Source: Methanomicrobiaceae archaeon (GTDB taxonomy: Archaea > Halobacteriota > Methanomicrobia > Methanomicrobiales > Methanomicrobiaceae). From it: DNA of 63,640 bases. The translations under genes were made by a program, and so were the position numbers. Shown piece after piece: positions 33,694 through 42,843 of this stretch. Under the pieces are notes generated by a model, which was not told the DNA's origin, made no database searches, and saw only the letters and a program-made list of their open reading frames with translations. The stretch is from the NCBI GenBank assembly GCA_029762625.1, contig JARVGI010000011.1, positions 1 to 63,640 of the forward strand, given 5' to 3'. Numbering within the stretch: position 1 is the first letter of the stretch; every line of letters starts with the position of its first letter.

Positions 33694-34509
33694 CTATCCA
33701 AGGGCCACGTCGAGCACCATCATGACCGTAAACCCGGCGATCACTCCCATCGTGGCCAGCTCGGGGTTGCCCTGCGCCTCGGGGATGACCTCCTCGGCCA
33801 CCACGAAGATCATGGCCCCGGCGGCGAAGGCGAGGGCGAAAGGAAGGACCGGTTCGGCGAGGATGACCGCCGCCGCCCCGACGACCGCCGCCACCGGTTC
33901 GACCACCCCCGAGAGCTGGCCGAACCAGAAGCTCCTGGCACGCGAGAACCCCTCCCGCCGCAGGGGCATGGCGACCGCCATTCCTTCGGGGAGGTTCTGG
34001 ATGCCGATGCCCACCGCGAGCCCGATGGCCCCGGCGAGGGTCGCCGCGGGGTGGGCGGCGGCGAGGGCCCCGAAGGCCACCCCCACGGCGAGCCCTTCGG
34101 GAATGTTGTGGGTGGTGATGGCCAGGATCAGCATGATGCTGCTCTTCCCGGGAAGCCCCTCTCCCGCCGGATGGTTGCCGCCCACCTCGCCTGTGTGGAG
34201 ATAGGGCAGCAGCCACTCGATGACGCGCATCCCGGCGCCCCCGGCGAGAAAGCCCACCGCCGCCGGCAGCCACGCCGGCACCCCGCTCCCGGCGGCCATC
34301 TCGATCGAGGGGGCGAGCAGCGACCAGTAGCTGGCGGCGATCATCACCCCGGCGGCGAACCCGAGCATGGCGTCCAGCACCCGCCGGTCCACCCCCCGGG
34401 AGAGAAAAACCGTCGCCGCCCCGAGGGCGGTGAGGCTCCACGTGAAGCAGCCGGCCAGGAGCGCCTGCGTGAGGGGGCCCAGCGCGGCAAAGAGGGTCAT
34501 CAGGGACAT
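33694..34509 (-). CDS. ZIP family metal transporter
   Basis: 271 residues, eight helices. The metal path residues are visible: H-N-I-P-E-G near 133-138 in helix 4, Q-N-L-P-E-G near 170-175 in helix 5, and A-E-E-V-I-P-E near 239. It carries zinc or another divalent metal such as iron into the cytoplasm. The first helix is preceded by only a few residues. The gene stands alone upstream (in its own direction) of nothing recognisable. Confidence 0.9.
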   Translation of the reverse strand: MSLMTLFAALGPLTQALLAGCFTWSLTALGAATVFLSRGVDRRVLDAMLGFAAGVMIAASYWSLLAPSIEMAAGSGVPAWLPAAVGFLAGGAGMRVIEWLLPYLHTGEVGGNHPAGEGLPGKSSIMLILAITTHNIPEGLAVGVAFGALAAAHPAATLAGAIGLAVGIGIQNLPEGMAVAMPLRREGFSRARSFWFGQLSGVVEPVAAVVGAAAVILAEPVLPFALAFAAGAMIFVVAEEVIPEAQGNPELATMGVIAGFTVMMVLDVALG

Positions 34510-34615
34510 GCAGCAGCATCCTTCTATGGAACCCTGATTGGTTGGTTCACCTTAAAAAAGAGAGAGACCGACAGCACCCCGCCCGGGGAGGAGGCGGAAT
34601 ACACCCTCCCCGTTG

Positions 34616-35167
34616 TTAGCGCAGGAACTTGGAGACGAACGGCGACGTCTCGCCTCTCCGCAGGAAATGCCCGGAGGGGCCTTCGCCGAGGAACTCCGAG
34701 AACCAGGACTCGTGCTCGATCTCCTCGTTGAGGATGGACGCCGCGAGCTCGTAGGTGCGGGGGTCCTTGCCCGCGGTTATCGCGCAGATCTCCGTGTACC
34801 CGCGGACGGCGCAGCGTTCCGCATCCACCAGCACCTGGAGAATCGCGTTGACATCGCGCGGGTCGGCGGGGAGTTTGGCCGGGGGACAGGCGGATATATT
34901 GTGGAACTCCACCATGTCGTCCGGGAGCTTGCCGCCGAGTTCATAGATCCGGGGCACCAGCGCTTCGAAGTGGTTGCGGTCCTCGATGCGGGCGGTCTCC
35001 GCGATCTCCTTGACGGTCTCCCCATCGAGGCCGATGAGGTTGAACCGCAGGGTGGTGTAGTAATAGTAGGTCGTCAGTTCGGCCGATGCATTTTTTACGA
35101 GCAGATCAAGCAATTTATCGACATCGACACCTGCTTTTTCCACCATTTCACGTGCTACTTTTGCCAT
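34616..35167 (-). CDS. dps: Dps-like ferritin (DNA protection during starvation)
   Basis: 183 residues. A four-helix ferritin-like protein with di-iron ligands in helices: S-A-E-L-T-T-Y-Y-Y-Y near 28, I-E-D-R-N-H-F near 61, A-E-R-C-A-V-R-G near 117, and N-E-E-I-E-H-E near 147. Two Cys residues (S-A-C-P-P and E-R-C) match the archaeal DPSL branch. It oxidises Fe(II) with peroxide and stores iron. A perfect palindrome lies at its promoter. GGAG precedes the ATG. Confidence 0.9.
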   Translation of the reverse strand: MAKVAREMVEKAGVDVDKLLDLLVKNASAELTTYYYYTTLRFNLIGLDGETVKEIAETARIEDRNHFEALVPRIYELGGKLPDDMVEFHNISACPPAKLPADPRDVNAILQVLVDAERCAVRGYTEICAITAGKDPRTYELAASILNEEIEHESWFSEFLGEGPSGHFLRRGETSPFVSKFLR

Positions 35168-35180
35168 GTGATCATCTCCC

Positions 35181-35215
35181 TGTCACTGTAGTGACATATG
35201 ATGAGGAATATAATT
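35181..35215 (-). promoter_or_regulatory. Promoter and 16-base palindromic operator of the Dps-like gene
   Basis: The minus-strand TATA AATTATATTCC is at 35205-35215, predicting a start near 35184. TGTCACTGTAGTGACA at 35181-35196 is a perfect inverted repeat with a two-base centre and covers that start, the classic place for an archaeal repressor of the DtxR or MarR type. Confidence 0.6.
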
Positions 35216-35336
35216 CATTCGCAATAAGCGTTCCCGCAGGCCTGCCGGGGACCCCCTGCAGGAGCCGGCCGGCCCCTGCGGGTAGATTTTTCAGGTTTTA
35301 CGCTGAAACTGCGTTTCAAGGGGAACGAGTGCAGGA

Positions 35337-36365
35337 ATGTGGGTGATCGTTGTTATCACGGTCGCGCTGGCGCTGGGGTTCACCTTTACCAACGGGTTTC
35401 AGGACGCGGCTTCCATCGCCGCCACGTTCATCGCCTCCCGCTCGGCCACGCCCCGGCGCGGCATCCTCCTGGTGGCGGGGATGTGCCTGCTGGGGGCACT
35501 GCTGGGGGGCAGCGCCGTGGCCTTCACCCTCTCGGGGCTGCTCACCATCCAGTCCGGTGCGCAGGTGCTCGTGGTGCTGCTGGCCGCCCTTGCCGGTGCA
35601 ACCATCTGGAACACCGTGACCTGGAAGTACGGGCTGCCCTCGTCGTCCACCCACGCCCTCATCGGGGGCCTGGTCGGGGCGGGCCTCGCCGCCGCGGGGC
35701 CGGACAGCATCTACTGGGGCGTGGAGGAGCTGCTGGCGCCGCCCCACGCGCTGGGGGGGTTGACGAAGGTGCTTGCGTTCCTGGTCATCTCGGTGGCCAT
35801 CGGCTTTGCGGGCAGCTTTCTGCTGCAGAAGGCCGGCGACCTTGCGCTCCGCAACGCCCACCGCAGCATCAACACCTCCATCGTACGCCTCAACTGGGCG
35901 GCAGCGGCCCTGATGGCCTTTTCCAACGGGGCCAACGATGCACAGAAGCAGCTCGGGATCATCGCCCTCGTGCTCTTCTCCGCCGGGGAGATCGCCGCCG
36001 TCGAGGTGCCCCTGTGGGCGCGGGCGGCCGCCGCCCTGCTGCTGGCGCTGGGGACGGTCTGCGGCGGCTGGCGCATCATGAACACCTTGGGAAACCGGAT
36101 CTTCACGATCGAACCCATCCACTCGTTCAATTCGCAGGTCTTTTCCGGGGTGTCGCTGGCGGTCTCCACCCTCGCCGGCGCCCCGGTCTCGTCGACCCAC
36201 ATCATCTGCACCTCGGTGCTCGGCGTGGGATCCGCGGCGAACCCCAAAAAGGTGCGCTGGTCGGTGGGCAGGGACATCGTCCTCGCCATGGCGGGCACGA
36301 TCCCCGCAACAATGCTCATCGCCGGCGCCATCTACTGCACCATCGCACCATGTACAGGAGTGTGA
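35337..36365 (+). CDS. pit: PiT family inorganic phosphate transporter
   Basis: 342 residues, about ten helices, with both PiT signature regions: N-G-F-Q-D-A-A-S near 21 and F-S-N-G-A-N-D-A-Q near 198, the second being the canonical G-A-N-D-A. It imports phosphate with a cation (often H+ or Na+). It is followed eight bases later by a PhoU-like partner, the usual low-affinity phosphate arrangement. Confidence 0.9.
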   Translation: MWVIVVITVALALGFTFTNGFQDAASIAATFIASRSATPRRGILLVAGMCLLGALLGGSAVAFTLSGLLTIQSGAQVLVVLLAALAGATIWNTVTWKYGLPSSSTHALIGGLVGAGLAAAGPDSIYWGVEELLAPPHALGGLTKVLAFLVISVAIGFAGSFLLQKAGDLALRNAHRSINTSIVRLNWAAAALMAFSNGANDAQKQLGIIALVLFSAGEIAAVEVPLWARAAAALLLALGTVCGGWRIMNTLGNRIFTIEPIHSFNSQVFSGVSLAVSTLAGAPVSSTHIICTSVLGVGSAANPKKVRWSVGRDIVLAMAGTIPATMLIAGAIYCTIAPCTGV

Positions 36366-36372
36366 TCGAGCC

Positions 36373-37023
36373 ATGGACAGGGATACAGGACACCAGGATA
36401 CGCGGAGGCGGGGAGTATTCGACGTCATCTTCCCCCGCGAGTACGATTTCGAGCAGATGTTGGAAACGCAGGCCGGAGGGACGCTTGAAGGCGTGGAAAC
36501 GTTTGTCCGCTGGCTGCACAGCACACCGCTCGAGGAACCGTCAGCGCTGGAGCATATCGAGGAAGAGGTGGATGCCATGCGCCATGACATGGAGGACAAG
36601 CTGATCAGTTCGTTTTCCACCCCCTTCGACCGGCAGGACATCTACAGCCTGTCGCGGCAGATGGATTACATACTCAACTTCTCCGAAGAGACCGCCCGGG
36701 AGATGTATGCCTTCGGGGTGAGCCCTGACCTCCCCATACTGGACATGGCGGGGGCCCTGCTGCGGGGGACACGGTGCATGGCCCGGGGCGTGGCAATCAT
36801 GCATACCGACCGGAAAAAGATGGAAAGGACGATCCGGGAGGCACGGCGGGCCATGCGGGAGATCGAGGAGATCTATATTACCAGCATGGCCGAACTGCTC
36901 CATACCGACGATGCCATGAACGCCCTGCGCAAACGGGAGGTCTACCACCACCTGCGGGATGCGGGCAGGGCGCTGCGCAATTCGGTGGACATCCTCCATA
37001 CGGCCGTGGTGGGGCGGATGTGA
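36373..37023 (+). CDS. PhoU-like (DUF47) regulator of the phosphate transporter
   Basis: 216 residues, all helical. I-E-E-E-V-D-A-M-R-H-D-M near 60 and S-T-P-F-D-R-Q-D-I near 76 are typical of DUF47/PhoU-like proteins, with acidic/metal-ligand pairs on one face. Its position after pit, and the family known as Pit accessory proteins, suggest control of phosphate transport. The protein is soluble. Confidence 0.85.
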   Translation: MDRDTGHQDTRRRGVFDVIFPREYDFEQMLETQAGGTLEGVETFVRWLHSTPLEEPSALEHIEEEVDAMRHDMEDKLISSFSTPFDRQDIYSLSRQMDYILNFSEETAREMYAFGVSPDLPILDMAGALLRGTRCMARGVAIMHTDRKKMERTIREARRAMREIEEIYITSMAELLHTDDAMNALRKREVYHHLRDAGRALRNSVDILHTAVVGRM

Positions 37024-37169
37024 AACCGGGCGGCGGTCCACCCCCGCTGGCGGCATGCTCCGCCGGGACGCAGGGCACCGAGCAGTTCGCGTTCATCGGC
37101 ACCGCTGGCCCCCTCGTCCACCACCGCTCCCGGAGCATCATCGAGCACCAGAAAGGGTGACGGGGCCGG

Positions 37170-37176
37170 AAAAAAT
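37170..37176 (-). terminator. Poly-T end of the MMPL gene
   Basis: On the minus strand CATTTTTTCC lies just beyond the stop codon, with only weak flanking dyad symmetry; archaeal T-tract termination is possible. Confidence 0.35.
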
Positions 37177-37180
37177 GGGG

Positions 37181-39418
37181 TTATTCGCCGGCGGCGGCGG
37201 GCTGCGGAGAGTCGGTGCCGCCCGCCCGGTACATGAGCGAGATCACCGCCGGCATGATGCAGATGGCCCCGGTCAGGGAGAAGGCCACCGTGATCACCGT
37301 GACCAGGCCGAAATTGGAGACAATGTTGAAGGTCGAGAGGAGGAGTGCCGAGAACCCGAAGACCGTGGTCATCCCGGAGACGGTGATGGCCGTGCCGATC
37401 TTCTGCACGCTCACCCGGATCGCCTCGTAGATGTCCAGCCCCTGTGCCAGCTCCTCCTCGCAGCGCTCCATGATCAGGATGGTGTACTCCGAGGCCACCC
37501 CGATGCTCATCGAACCCAGCACGGCCGTGAGGGGGCTGTAGTCGAGCCCGAAGAGGTACATGATCGCTCCGTTCCACCCCACGATGAAAACGATGGGGAT
37601 GAGCGGCGAGACGGCCCTGAATTTGCGGTAGACCAGCAGCAGGAAGCCCAGGATGAAGGCGAAGCCGGTGAGGGTCATCGTGGTCTTGGACGCCCTGATA
37701 TCGTCCATGACCGCGGCGAACATCTCCATCTGCCCGGTGACGTGGGCGGTGACCCCCACCGGCGGCTTGTTCCACGCAAGGTCCCGCACCAGGTCCTCGA
37801 CAAAGGAGCGGGAGGCCTCCATCTCCAGGTTCACCGTGAAGAACTCCATCACCGCCTCGGTGTTGCCGTTGAGGTAGCGGTCACGGGTCTCCTGCGGGAT
37901 GCGCTCCATGACCGCGGCGACCTCGGCACTGGTTGCGGGCACTGTTCCGCCGTTGTACTGGACGAGGAGGGTGGCGATGCTCGCCACGCCGGTGATCCGG
38001 GTATCCCGCATCTTGTACTCCCCGAAGTCGTGGAGCCATGCCAGGGTTGCGGGGTCAAGGACATTCTCCGCGGCGATGATTACGGGAATGGACGAGGTCG
38101 ACCCCATGGTCCGGGTGACCTTCTTCATATTCAGCATTGCCGGCATATCCGAGGGCACGAAGGTCTCCTCGTCGGCATTGACCGGCACGTGTGCATCGAG
38201 CTGCAGCCCGGTGAGGGCAATGACGCCGCAGAACAGGATCACGGGCAGGGGGTGCTTTGCGATGACGTAGGCGATCCTGCCCAGCAGGGTGTCGTATTTG
38301 TCGATGAGCGAACTGCTGCTCCGGCCGGCGCGTCGCTGCTTCGGGCGGTAGCGGGTGAGGAGGGCAAATGTCGGCACGATGACCAGCGCGGCGATATAGC
38401 AGCAGACCACCCCGATGGTGCAGGTGATCCCGAAATCGGCCACCATGGGGATGGGAGCGAAGAGCATGGCGATAAAGCCCATCGAGGTCGCTCCCATGGC
38501 GATGAGGACGGAGGGGCCCGTCTGCGCCACGGCGGTGGTGACCGCCTGCCCGAGGTCGGCATCACGGATCGCCTCGTCGAGGCGGGAGTGGAACTGGATG
38601 GCGTAATCGATCCCGATGCCGATCAGCACAGGAAAGGCGCCGATCACCGTCATGCTGATGGGTATCCCGAATATGCCCATGAACCCGAATGTCAGGACCA
38701 GGCCGACCGCCACCACCGCCACCGGCAGGAGCGGAGAGCGGACGTGGGAGAAGAGCAGCAGCACCGCCAGCACCATGAGCAGCATGGCGGCGCCGATAAG
38801 CGTGCCCATCGATGCCTGCATCTCCTCCATCATCTCCATCTGGAATGCGGGCGATCCCGAGAGGGTCACGCTGAGGCCGGGCGGGGGATCGGTGATGCGG
38901 AGCAGCGATCTGAGGTTGGTGAGCACCTGGTTCTGGACGTCCGTGGAGACACCGGGCTCGAGCGTGATGGCGGAAATGGTCATCATCTGCGAGGGGAGGT
39001 AGCGTTCCAGCATCTCCGGCGGGGCGCTTTCCCGGATCCGGTAGATGTCGGCCTTCGAGGCCGGGAGCACACCCCCGTTTGCCTGCTTCATCAGGGTGGC
39101 GATCCCGTTCACGCTCCCGATGTACCGCTCGTTGCGGATATCCTCCTCGAGCATGTCGATGTAGGCCAGCACCGCCGGGTTGGTGACGTCATCCGCCTCG
39201 AAGATGATCATGACGGCGTCGGAGCCGTAGGTGTTCGTGTAGTGGGCGAGGAGCGCCCCCCGGGTGGTGCTCTTGTCGAGGTAGGTGTCGGTGCCGGTCT
39301 CCATGGAGAGCATCGTCGTGCCGAAGAGGGCAAGGACGAAGACGGCGGCGACCACGCCGGCGACGGTGTACGGGTGGCGGTTGATGGTGCGGGCGAGCTG
39401 TTCGAATACTGGTTTCAT
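37181..39418 (-). CDS. RND/MMPL superfamily exporter
   Basis: 745 residues. Two halves, each one helix, a large external domain and five further helices: helix at ~17-36, loop ~40-205, helices to ~345, helix near 390, loop ~410-580, helices to ~730. G-I-G-I-D-Y-A-I-Q-F near 263 and G-V-A-S-E-Y-T-I-L near 638 are the MMPL cores with the intramembrane acidic residue. Archaeal members (COG1033) are thought to export lipids or hydrophobic molecules. The start ATG 39418 has AGGAGTGATC before it; the frame stays open upstream in a non-homologous stretch. Confidence 0.85.
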   Translation of the reverse strand: MKPVFEQLARTINRHPYTVAGVVAAVFVLALFGTTMLSMETGTDTYLDKSTTRGALLAHYTNTYGSDAVMIIFEADDVTNPAVLAYIDMLEEDIRNERYIGSVNGIATLMKQANGGVLPASKADIYRIRESAPPEMLERYLPSQMMTISAITLEPGVSTDVQNQVLTNLRSLLRITDPPPGLSVTLSGSPAFQMEMMEEMQASMGTLIGAAMLLMVLAVLLLFSHVRSPLLPVAVVAVGLVLTFGFMGIFGIPISMTVIGAFPVLIGIGIDYAIQFHSRLDEAIRDADLGQAVTTAVAQTGPSVLIAMGATSMGFIAMLFAPIPMVADFGITCTIGVVCCYIAALVIVPTFALLTRYRPKQRRAGRSSSSLIDKYDTLLGRIAYVIAKHPLPVILFCGVIALTGLQLDAHVPVNADEETFVPSDMPAMLNMKKVTRTMGSTSSIPVIIAAENVLDPATLAWLHDFGEYKMRDTRITGVASIATLLVQYNGGTVPATSAEVAAVMERIPQETRDRYLNGNTEAVMEFFTVNLEMEASRSFVEDLVRDLAWNKPPVGVTAHVTGQMEMFAAVMDDIRASKTTMTLTGFAFILGFLLLVYRKFRAVSPLIPIVFIVGWNGAIMYLFGLDYSPLTAVLGSMSIGVASEYTILIMERCEEELAQGLDIYEAIRVSVQKIGTAITVSGMTTVFGFSALLLSTFNIVSNFGLVTVITVAFSLTGAICIMPAVISLMYRAGGTDSPQPAAAGE

Positions 39419-39426
39419 GCGGGCGA

Positions 39427-39771
39427 TCACTCCTGTGGGACCATGGCACGGTGCGGTCCGTTGTACTCGCCGGTGACGGCGGCCGCTCCTGTACAGGCAA
39501 TGGCCCTGTCCGTTCTCCCGTCGGTGGCGATCCCGGAGTCCCGGGCGGCCCGCATGACCGCCGCAGCGTCCTCCGCCATCGCCATGCGGTGGAGGAGTTC
39601 CACTGCTCTGCGCTCGCGGAGCGGCGGGGCGATGCCGGATTCCTTCCATATCCTGCCGGTCTGCCACCGGATTGCCAGGGGTGCATCGCCGAACGGGGTA
39701 CCGGGCGGGTGCAGGCGGCCGGTACGGTTCGCACACGCGATGCAGCAAGGGTCGAAATGCGGTAGATTCAT
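39427..39771 (-). CDS. Small Cys-containing protein preceding the MMPL gene
   Basis: 114 residues with an N-terminal C-C-I-A-C cluster near residues 9-13 and a Met/Ala-rich helix near 65-85 (H-R-M-A-M-A-E-D-A-A-A-V-M). No domain recognised. It starts at the ATG 39771, and its stop is eight bases from the MMPL start, so it would form an operon with that exporter. It could be a small partner; low confidence in the reality of the start. Confidence 0.4.
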   Translation of the reverse strand: MNLPHFDPCCIACANRTGRLHPPGTPFGDAPLAIRWQTGRIWKESGIAPPLRERRAVELLHRMAMAEDAAAVMRAARDSGIATDGRTDRAIACTGAAAVTGEYNGPHRAMVPQE

Positions 39772-39915
39772 AGAGGTCCCCGGGAGTTTGCAGGAAAGGT
39801 GGATGCTGCCCGCACATAATACTGATGCACCGTTCCCGGGGACCACCCATGCCCGGAACAGTTTCTCCCCGCAGGCAGAGCTCCTTTTCCCACCGGCGAT
39901 CCAGAGTATTATCCA

Positions 39916-41085
39916 ATGTTCGCCGGGAAGGGATCGTACCTGGAGCAGCTCACCGCGGGAGTGAAGATGCAGTCGGCGCCGGTGGGAAGGGAACTGGAGG
40001 GGAGCTCCCCGCCGTCGGTTTTCATCGGGCGGTGGAACTACCCGAAGGTGCTCGCCGGCCCCATGGTGGCGCCGGTCAGGGGGGACACGCGGGTCATGGA
40101 TACCCCCGAGGCCTGGATCCCCGCACGAACCACCCAGGAGGAGATCATCGGCTACCGCCTGCAGCTGGTGCGGGGGACGAGGGCGGTGGGGGTGCGGGAC
40201 GTGGAGGACCGGTTCGTGGCCAAACTGCAGGAGATCGCCCTGTCCTCGTCATCACGGGACGCCGAAGCCTCCTTTGCCCGCACCCCGCAGGGGGTGGCGT
40301 TCTCCGAGGAGTCCGTACCCCACGGCCCCAGCGCCGCCATCGAGCGGTTCGACGTCGCCGGGGGGGCATGGGACCGCCGCCTCGAGCGGGTCTTTCATGA
40401 CACCGATCTATCGGCCTCGGAAGCCGTGACGGACCTCCACCGGGCGGGCCTGCCCTTCTCGCAGATCCAGAAGGCGCTTTCGGTGGGGGCGATGGGCACG
40501 GGCAGGGCGCGGAGACTCGTCCCCACCCGCTGGTCCATCACCGCCTGCGACACCACCATCGGCGACCGCCTGCAGGCGGAAGTGCGCCGCAACCCGGTCA
40601 TCGATTGTGTCCGCGTTCACGAGTTCGACAGCCTGCACAACCACTATGCGGTGCTGCTGCTGCCCACCGGGTGGCAGTACGAGTGGCTGGAGGCGTTCCT
40701 CCATATCCTGGGCAGGGAAGAGCTGGTCTTTGCCGACCACGAGGGGTTCCGGGGCAAAAAGGAGTACTCGCAGGTGGGCGGCTGCTTCTACTCCTGCAGG
40801 ATGGCGGTGCTGGAGGGCCTCGCCCGCGAGGGGGTGCAGGCGGGGGCCATCGTCCTGCGGGAGGCGTCCCGCGGCTACGTGCCCCTCGGCGTCTTCAACG
40901 TGCGGGAGAACGTGCGCAGCGCCATGCAGCAGACGGCGATGGAGTTCGAGGATGTCCCCTCGGCCCTCGCGTCCGTTGCGGAGCGCCTGCAGCTGCCCCT
41001 CTCCCGCTTCGAGGGGGAGAGCGCCCTGCTGCGGGACATCGCGCGGGGCAGGGGGCAGACCACGCTCGGTGCGTTCTGCCGGTAA
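39916..41085 (+). CDS. nre: Nre family archaeal DNA repair protein
   Basis: 389 residues. S-S-P-P-S-V-F-I-G-R near 30 and Y-P-K-V-x-A-G-P-M near 42 are the Nre signature, followed by C-D-T-T-I-G-D near 213 and a conserved Y-Y-like core. The very C-terminus Q-T-T-L-G-A-F-C is a PCNA-interacting (PIP) box variant. Nre proteins act with PCNA in mitomycin-type DNA damage repair in haloarchaea. A zinc-ribbon N-terminus present in some family members is absent; the frame upstream meets a stop without a further ATG. Confidence 0.85.
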   Translation: MFAGKGSYLEQLTAGVKMQSAPVGRELEGSSPPSVFIGRWNYPKVLAGPMVAPVRGDTRVMDTPEAWIPARTTQEEIIGYRLQLVRGTRAVGVRDVEDRFVAKLQEIALSSSSRDAEASFARTPQGVAFSEESVPHGPSAAIERFDVAGGAWDRRLERVFHDTDLSASEAVTDLHRAGLPFSQIQKALSVGAMGTGRARRLVPTRWSITACDTTIGDRLQAEVRRNPVIDCVRVHEFDSLHNHYAVLLLPTGWQYEWLEAFLHILGREELVFADHEGFRGKKEYSQVGGCFYSCRMAVLEGLAREGVQAGAIVLREASRGYVPLGVFNVRENVRSAMQQTAMEFEDVPSALASVAERLQLPLSRFEGESALLRDIARGRGQTTLGAFCR

Positions 41086-41128
41086 GTCCGCACAAACCTT
41101 TATGCCCTCCCTCCCGCAGGAGTGACCC

Positions 41129-41956
41129 ATGGCACCGGCAACGCAGACCCCACCCCACCCTCCCGAGAACGTGGATATCTCCGTGCAACACGTGGTCCTC
41201 GTCCTCTCCGGCAAGGGCGGCGTGGGCAAGAGCACGGTGGCGGCGAACCTGGCGCTCGCCTTCTCCAACCACGGCTACCAGACAGGGCTCCTCGACCTGG
41301 ATATCCACGGCCCCGACATCCCCAAGATGCTGGGCATCGAGGAGGCGCACCTGGCCTCCTACGACCAGAAGCATATCGAGCCGGTGCAGGTGACCGGGAC
41401 GCTCGGCGTGGTCTCGATGGCCTTTCTGCTGCCGGAGAAGTCCACCCCGGTGATCTGGCGGGGCCCGATGAAGATGGGAGCCATCCGCCAGTTCCTCGAG
41501 GACGTCAACTGGGGCGACCTCGACTACCTGGTCGTGGATCTGCCCCCCGGCACCGGCGACGAGGCGCTGACCATCGCCCAGCTCGCCCCCAACATCGCCG
41601 GGGTGGTGGTGGTGACCACCCCGCAGGAGGTGGCCATCCTGGACATCTCCAAGGCGGTGCGCTTCGTCCAGGAGATCGGGCTGCCCGTGATCGGGATCGT
41701 GGAGAACATGAGCGGGCTGACCTGCCCCCACTGCGGGGAGGCGATCGACCTCTTCGGCGCCGGCGGGGGCGAGCGCGCGGCACAGGACCTGGACGTCCCC
41801 TTCCTCGGGTCCATCCCCCTCGACCCGGAGATGCGGAAAGCCGCCGACGAGGGACGGCCGTATATCCTCCGGTCCGGCGCGGGCACCGAGAACCCCACCT
41901 GGAAGAAGTTCGACGAGGTGATGGAGAACCTGATCCGGGTCATCGAGGGGAGGTGA
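41129..41956 (+). CDS. mrp: Mrp/ApbC family ATPase (iron-sulfur carrier)
   Basis: 275 residues. The deviant Walker A motif G-K-G-G-V-G-K-S-T is near 29-37, Walker B-like V-D-L-P-P-G-T-G-D near 137, and C-P-H-C at ~198-201 is the Cys pair that holds a bridging 4Fe-4S cluster at the dimer interface. It delivers iron-sulfur clusters to apo-proteins. AT-rich CCTTTATG about 30 bases upstream is the probable promoter. The 3' end overlaps the convergent YhfC gene by 17 bases. Confidence 0.9.
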   Translation: MAPATQTPPHPPENVDISVQHVVLVLSGKGGVGKSTVAANLALAFSNHGYQTGLLDLDIHGPDIPKMLGIEEAHLASYDQKHIEPVQVTGTLGVVSMAFLLPEKSTPVIWRGPMKMGAIRQFLEDVNWGDLDYLVVDLPPGTGDEALTIAQLAPNIAGVVVVTTPQEVAILDISKAVRFVQEIGLPVIGIVENMSGLTCPHCGEAIDLFGAGGGERAAQDLDVPFLGSIPLDPEMRKAADEGRPYILRSGAGTENPTWKKFDEVMENLIRVIEGR

Positions 41957-42746
41957 AGGTCGCCCCCTGGCCGAGCCGCCGCCATTCCCGGTGCAGGTAG
42001 ACGAACGCAGGGGCGGCGAAGAGGGCGAGGGCCAGCTCGGCGGCCAGGACCCCCGTCATATGCCCGACGTACACCACCGCGGCGTCCACGGCGGCATGCC
42101 AGAGGATTGCTGCGACCAGCAGCACGTGGCGCCGGGTGACGACCGCGGCGAGCACCAGCACCGACCATGCGATGTGCAGGGTGATGGTCATCATCCGCTC
42201 GAACAGGCCGGGAAGGATATCGAGGGGCGAGAGGGCGAGGAGCGCCTCGACCTGCGCCAGTGCCGCGGGGTCGTCGGGGATGCCCGCCAGTTCGGGGGGC
42301 AGCGCGGAGAGGACGATATAACTGACCATGCTGGAGAAGACGAGCAGGGCGACGATGATGCTCTCCACCCCGCCCCACCCGGCCCCGAAGAGGAACCCGT
42401 GCTCCCGGGAGCGCGCGTACCCCTTCCGGGGGAACCAGTACCGGTAGAGGAGATAGCGCCCCACCTCCTCGAAGATCCCGGCGAGCAGGCCCAGGTAGAC
42501 GGCCAGGAGGGCGATAACCGCCGCCTGGCTGCCGACGGTTTCCTGCAGCCACAGGACGAGGGGGCCCTGGGTGAGCAGCACCAGCGGCGTGTGCAGGACC
42601 TGCACGGCGACGAAGCCGGCGGCCCCGAGCAGGAAGATACGCCATGAGGCGCCGAAGCGCCGGATGAGCCAGTAGCCCAGCCCCAGGGGGACGAGGATCT
42701 CGGCGAGGACCACGACGACGAAGGTGGCGACCACGAGGAGGTTCAT
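41940..42746 (-). CDS. YhfC family intramembrane metalloprotease-like protein
   Basis: 268 residues with about eight helices. F-E-E-V-G-R-Y near 91-97 and a later W-H-A-A-V-D near 226 provide the Glu-Glu and His typical of YhfC/CPBP-like membrane proteases. The substrate is unknown. The ATG at 42746 follows a purine-rich GGCGAGA. It is convergent with mrp, whose end it overlaps. Confidence 0.75.
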   Translation of the reverse strand: MNLLVVATFVVVVLAEILVPLGLGYWLIRRFGASWRIFLLGAAGFVAVQVLHTPLVLLTQGPLVLWLQETVGSQAAVIALLAVYLGLLAGIFEEVGRYLLYRYWFPRKGYARSREHGFLFGAGWGGVESIIVALLVFSSMVSYIVLSALPPELAGIPDDPAALAQVEALLALSPLDILPGLFERMMTITLHIAWSVLVLAAVVTRRHVLLVAAILWHAAVDAAVVYVGHMTGVLAAELALALFAAPAFVYLHREWRRLGQGATFTSPR

Positions 42747-42843
42747 GGCGAAAATCTCGCCCCGGCAGGGGAAATAGATATGCGCCGGGCCGGCGCCGAT
42801 GCGGATGAATACCTTTTTAGTGCGGGTGCCGCAACCACCTTTT

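Noticed and set aside
36959-39964. A plus-strand open frame of about 1000 codons
   Set aside because: It is the antisense shadow of the MMPL exporter gene; its product is low-complexity Asp/Gly/His/Arg with no domain, an effect of high GC content.
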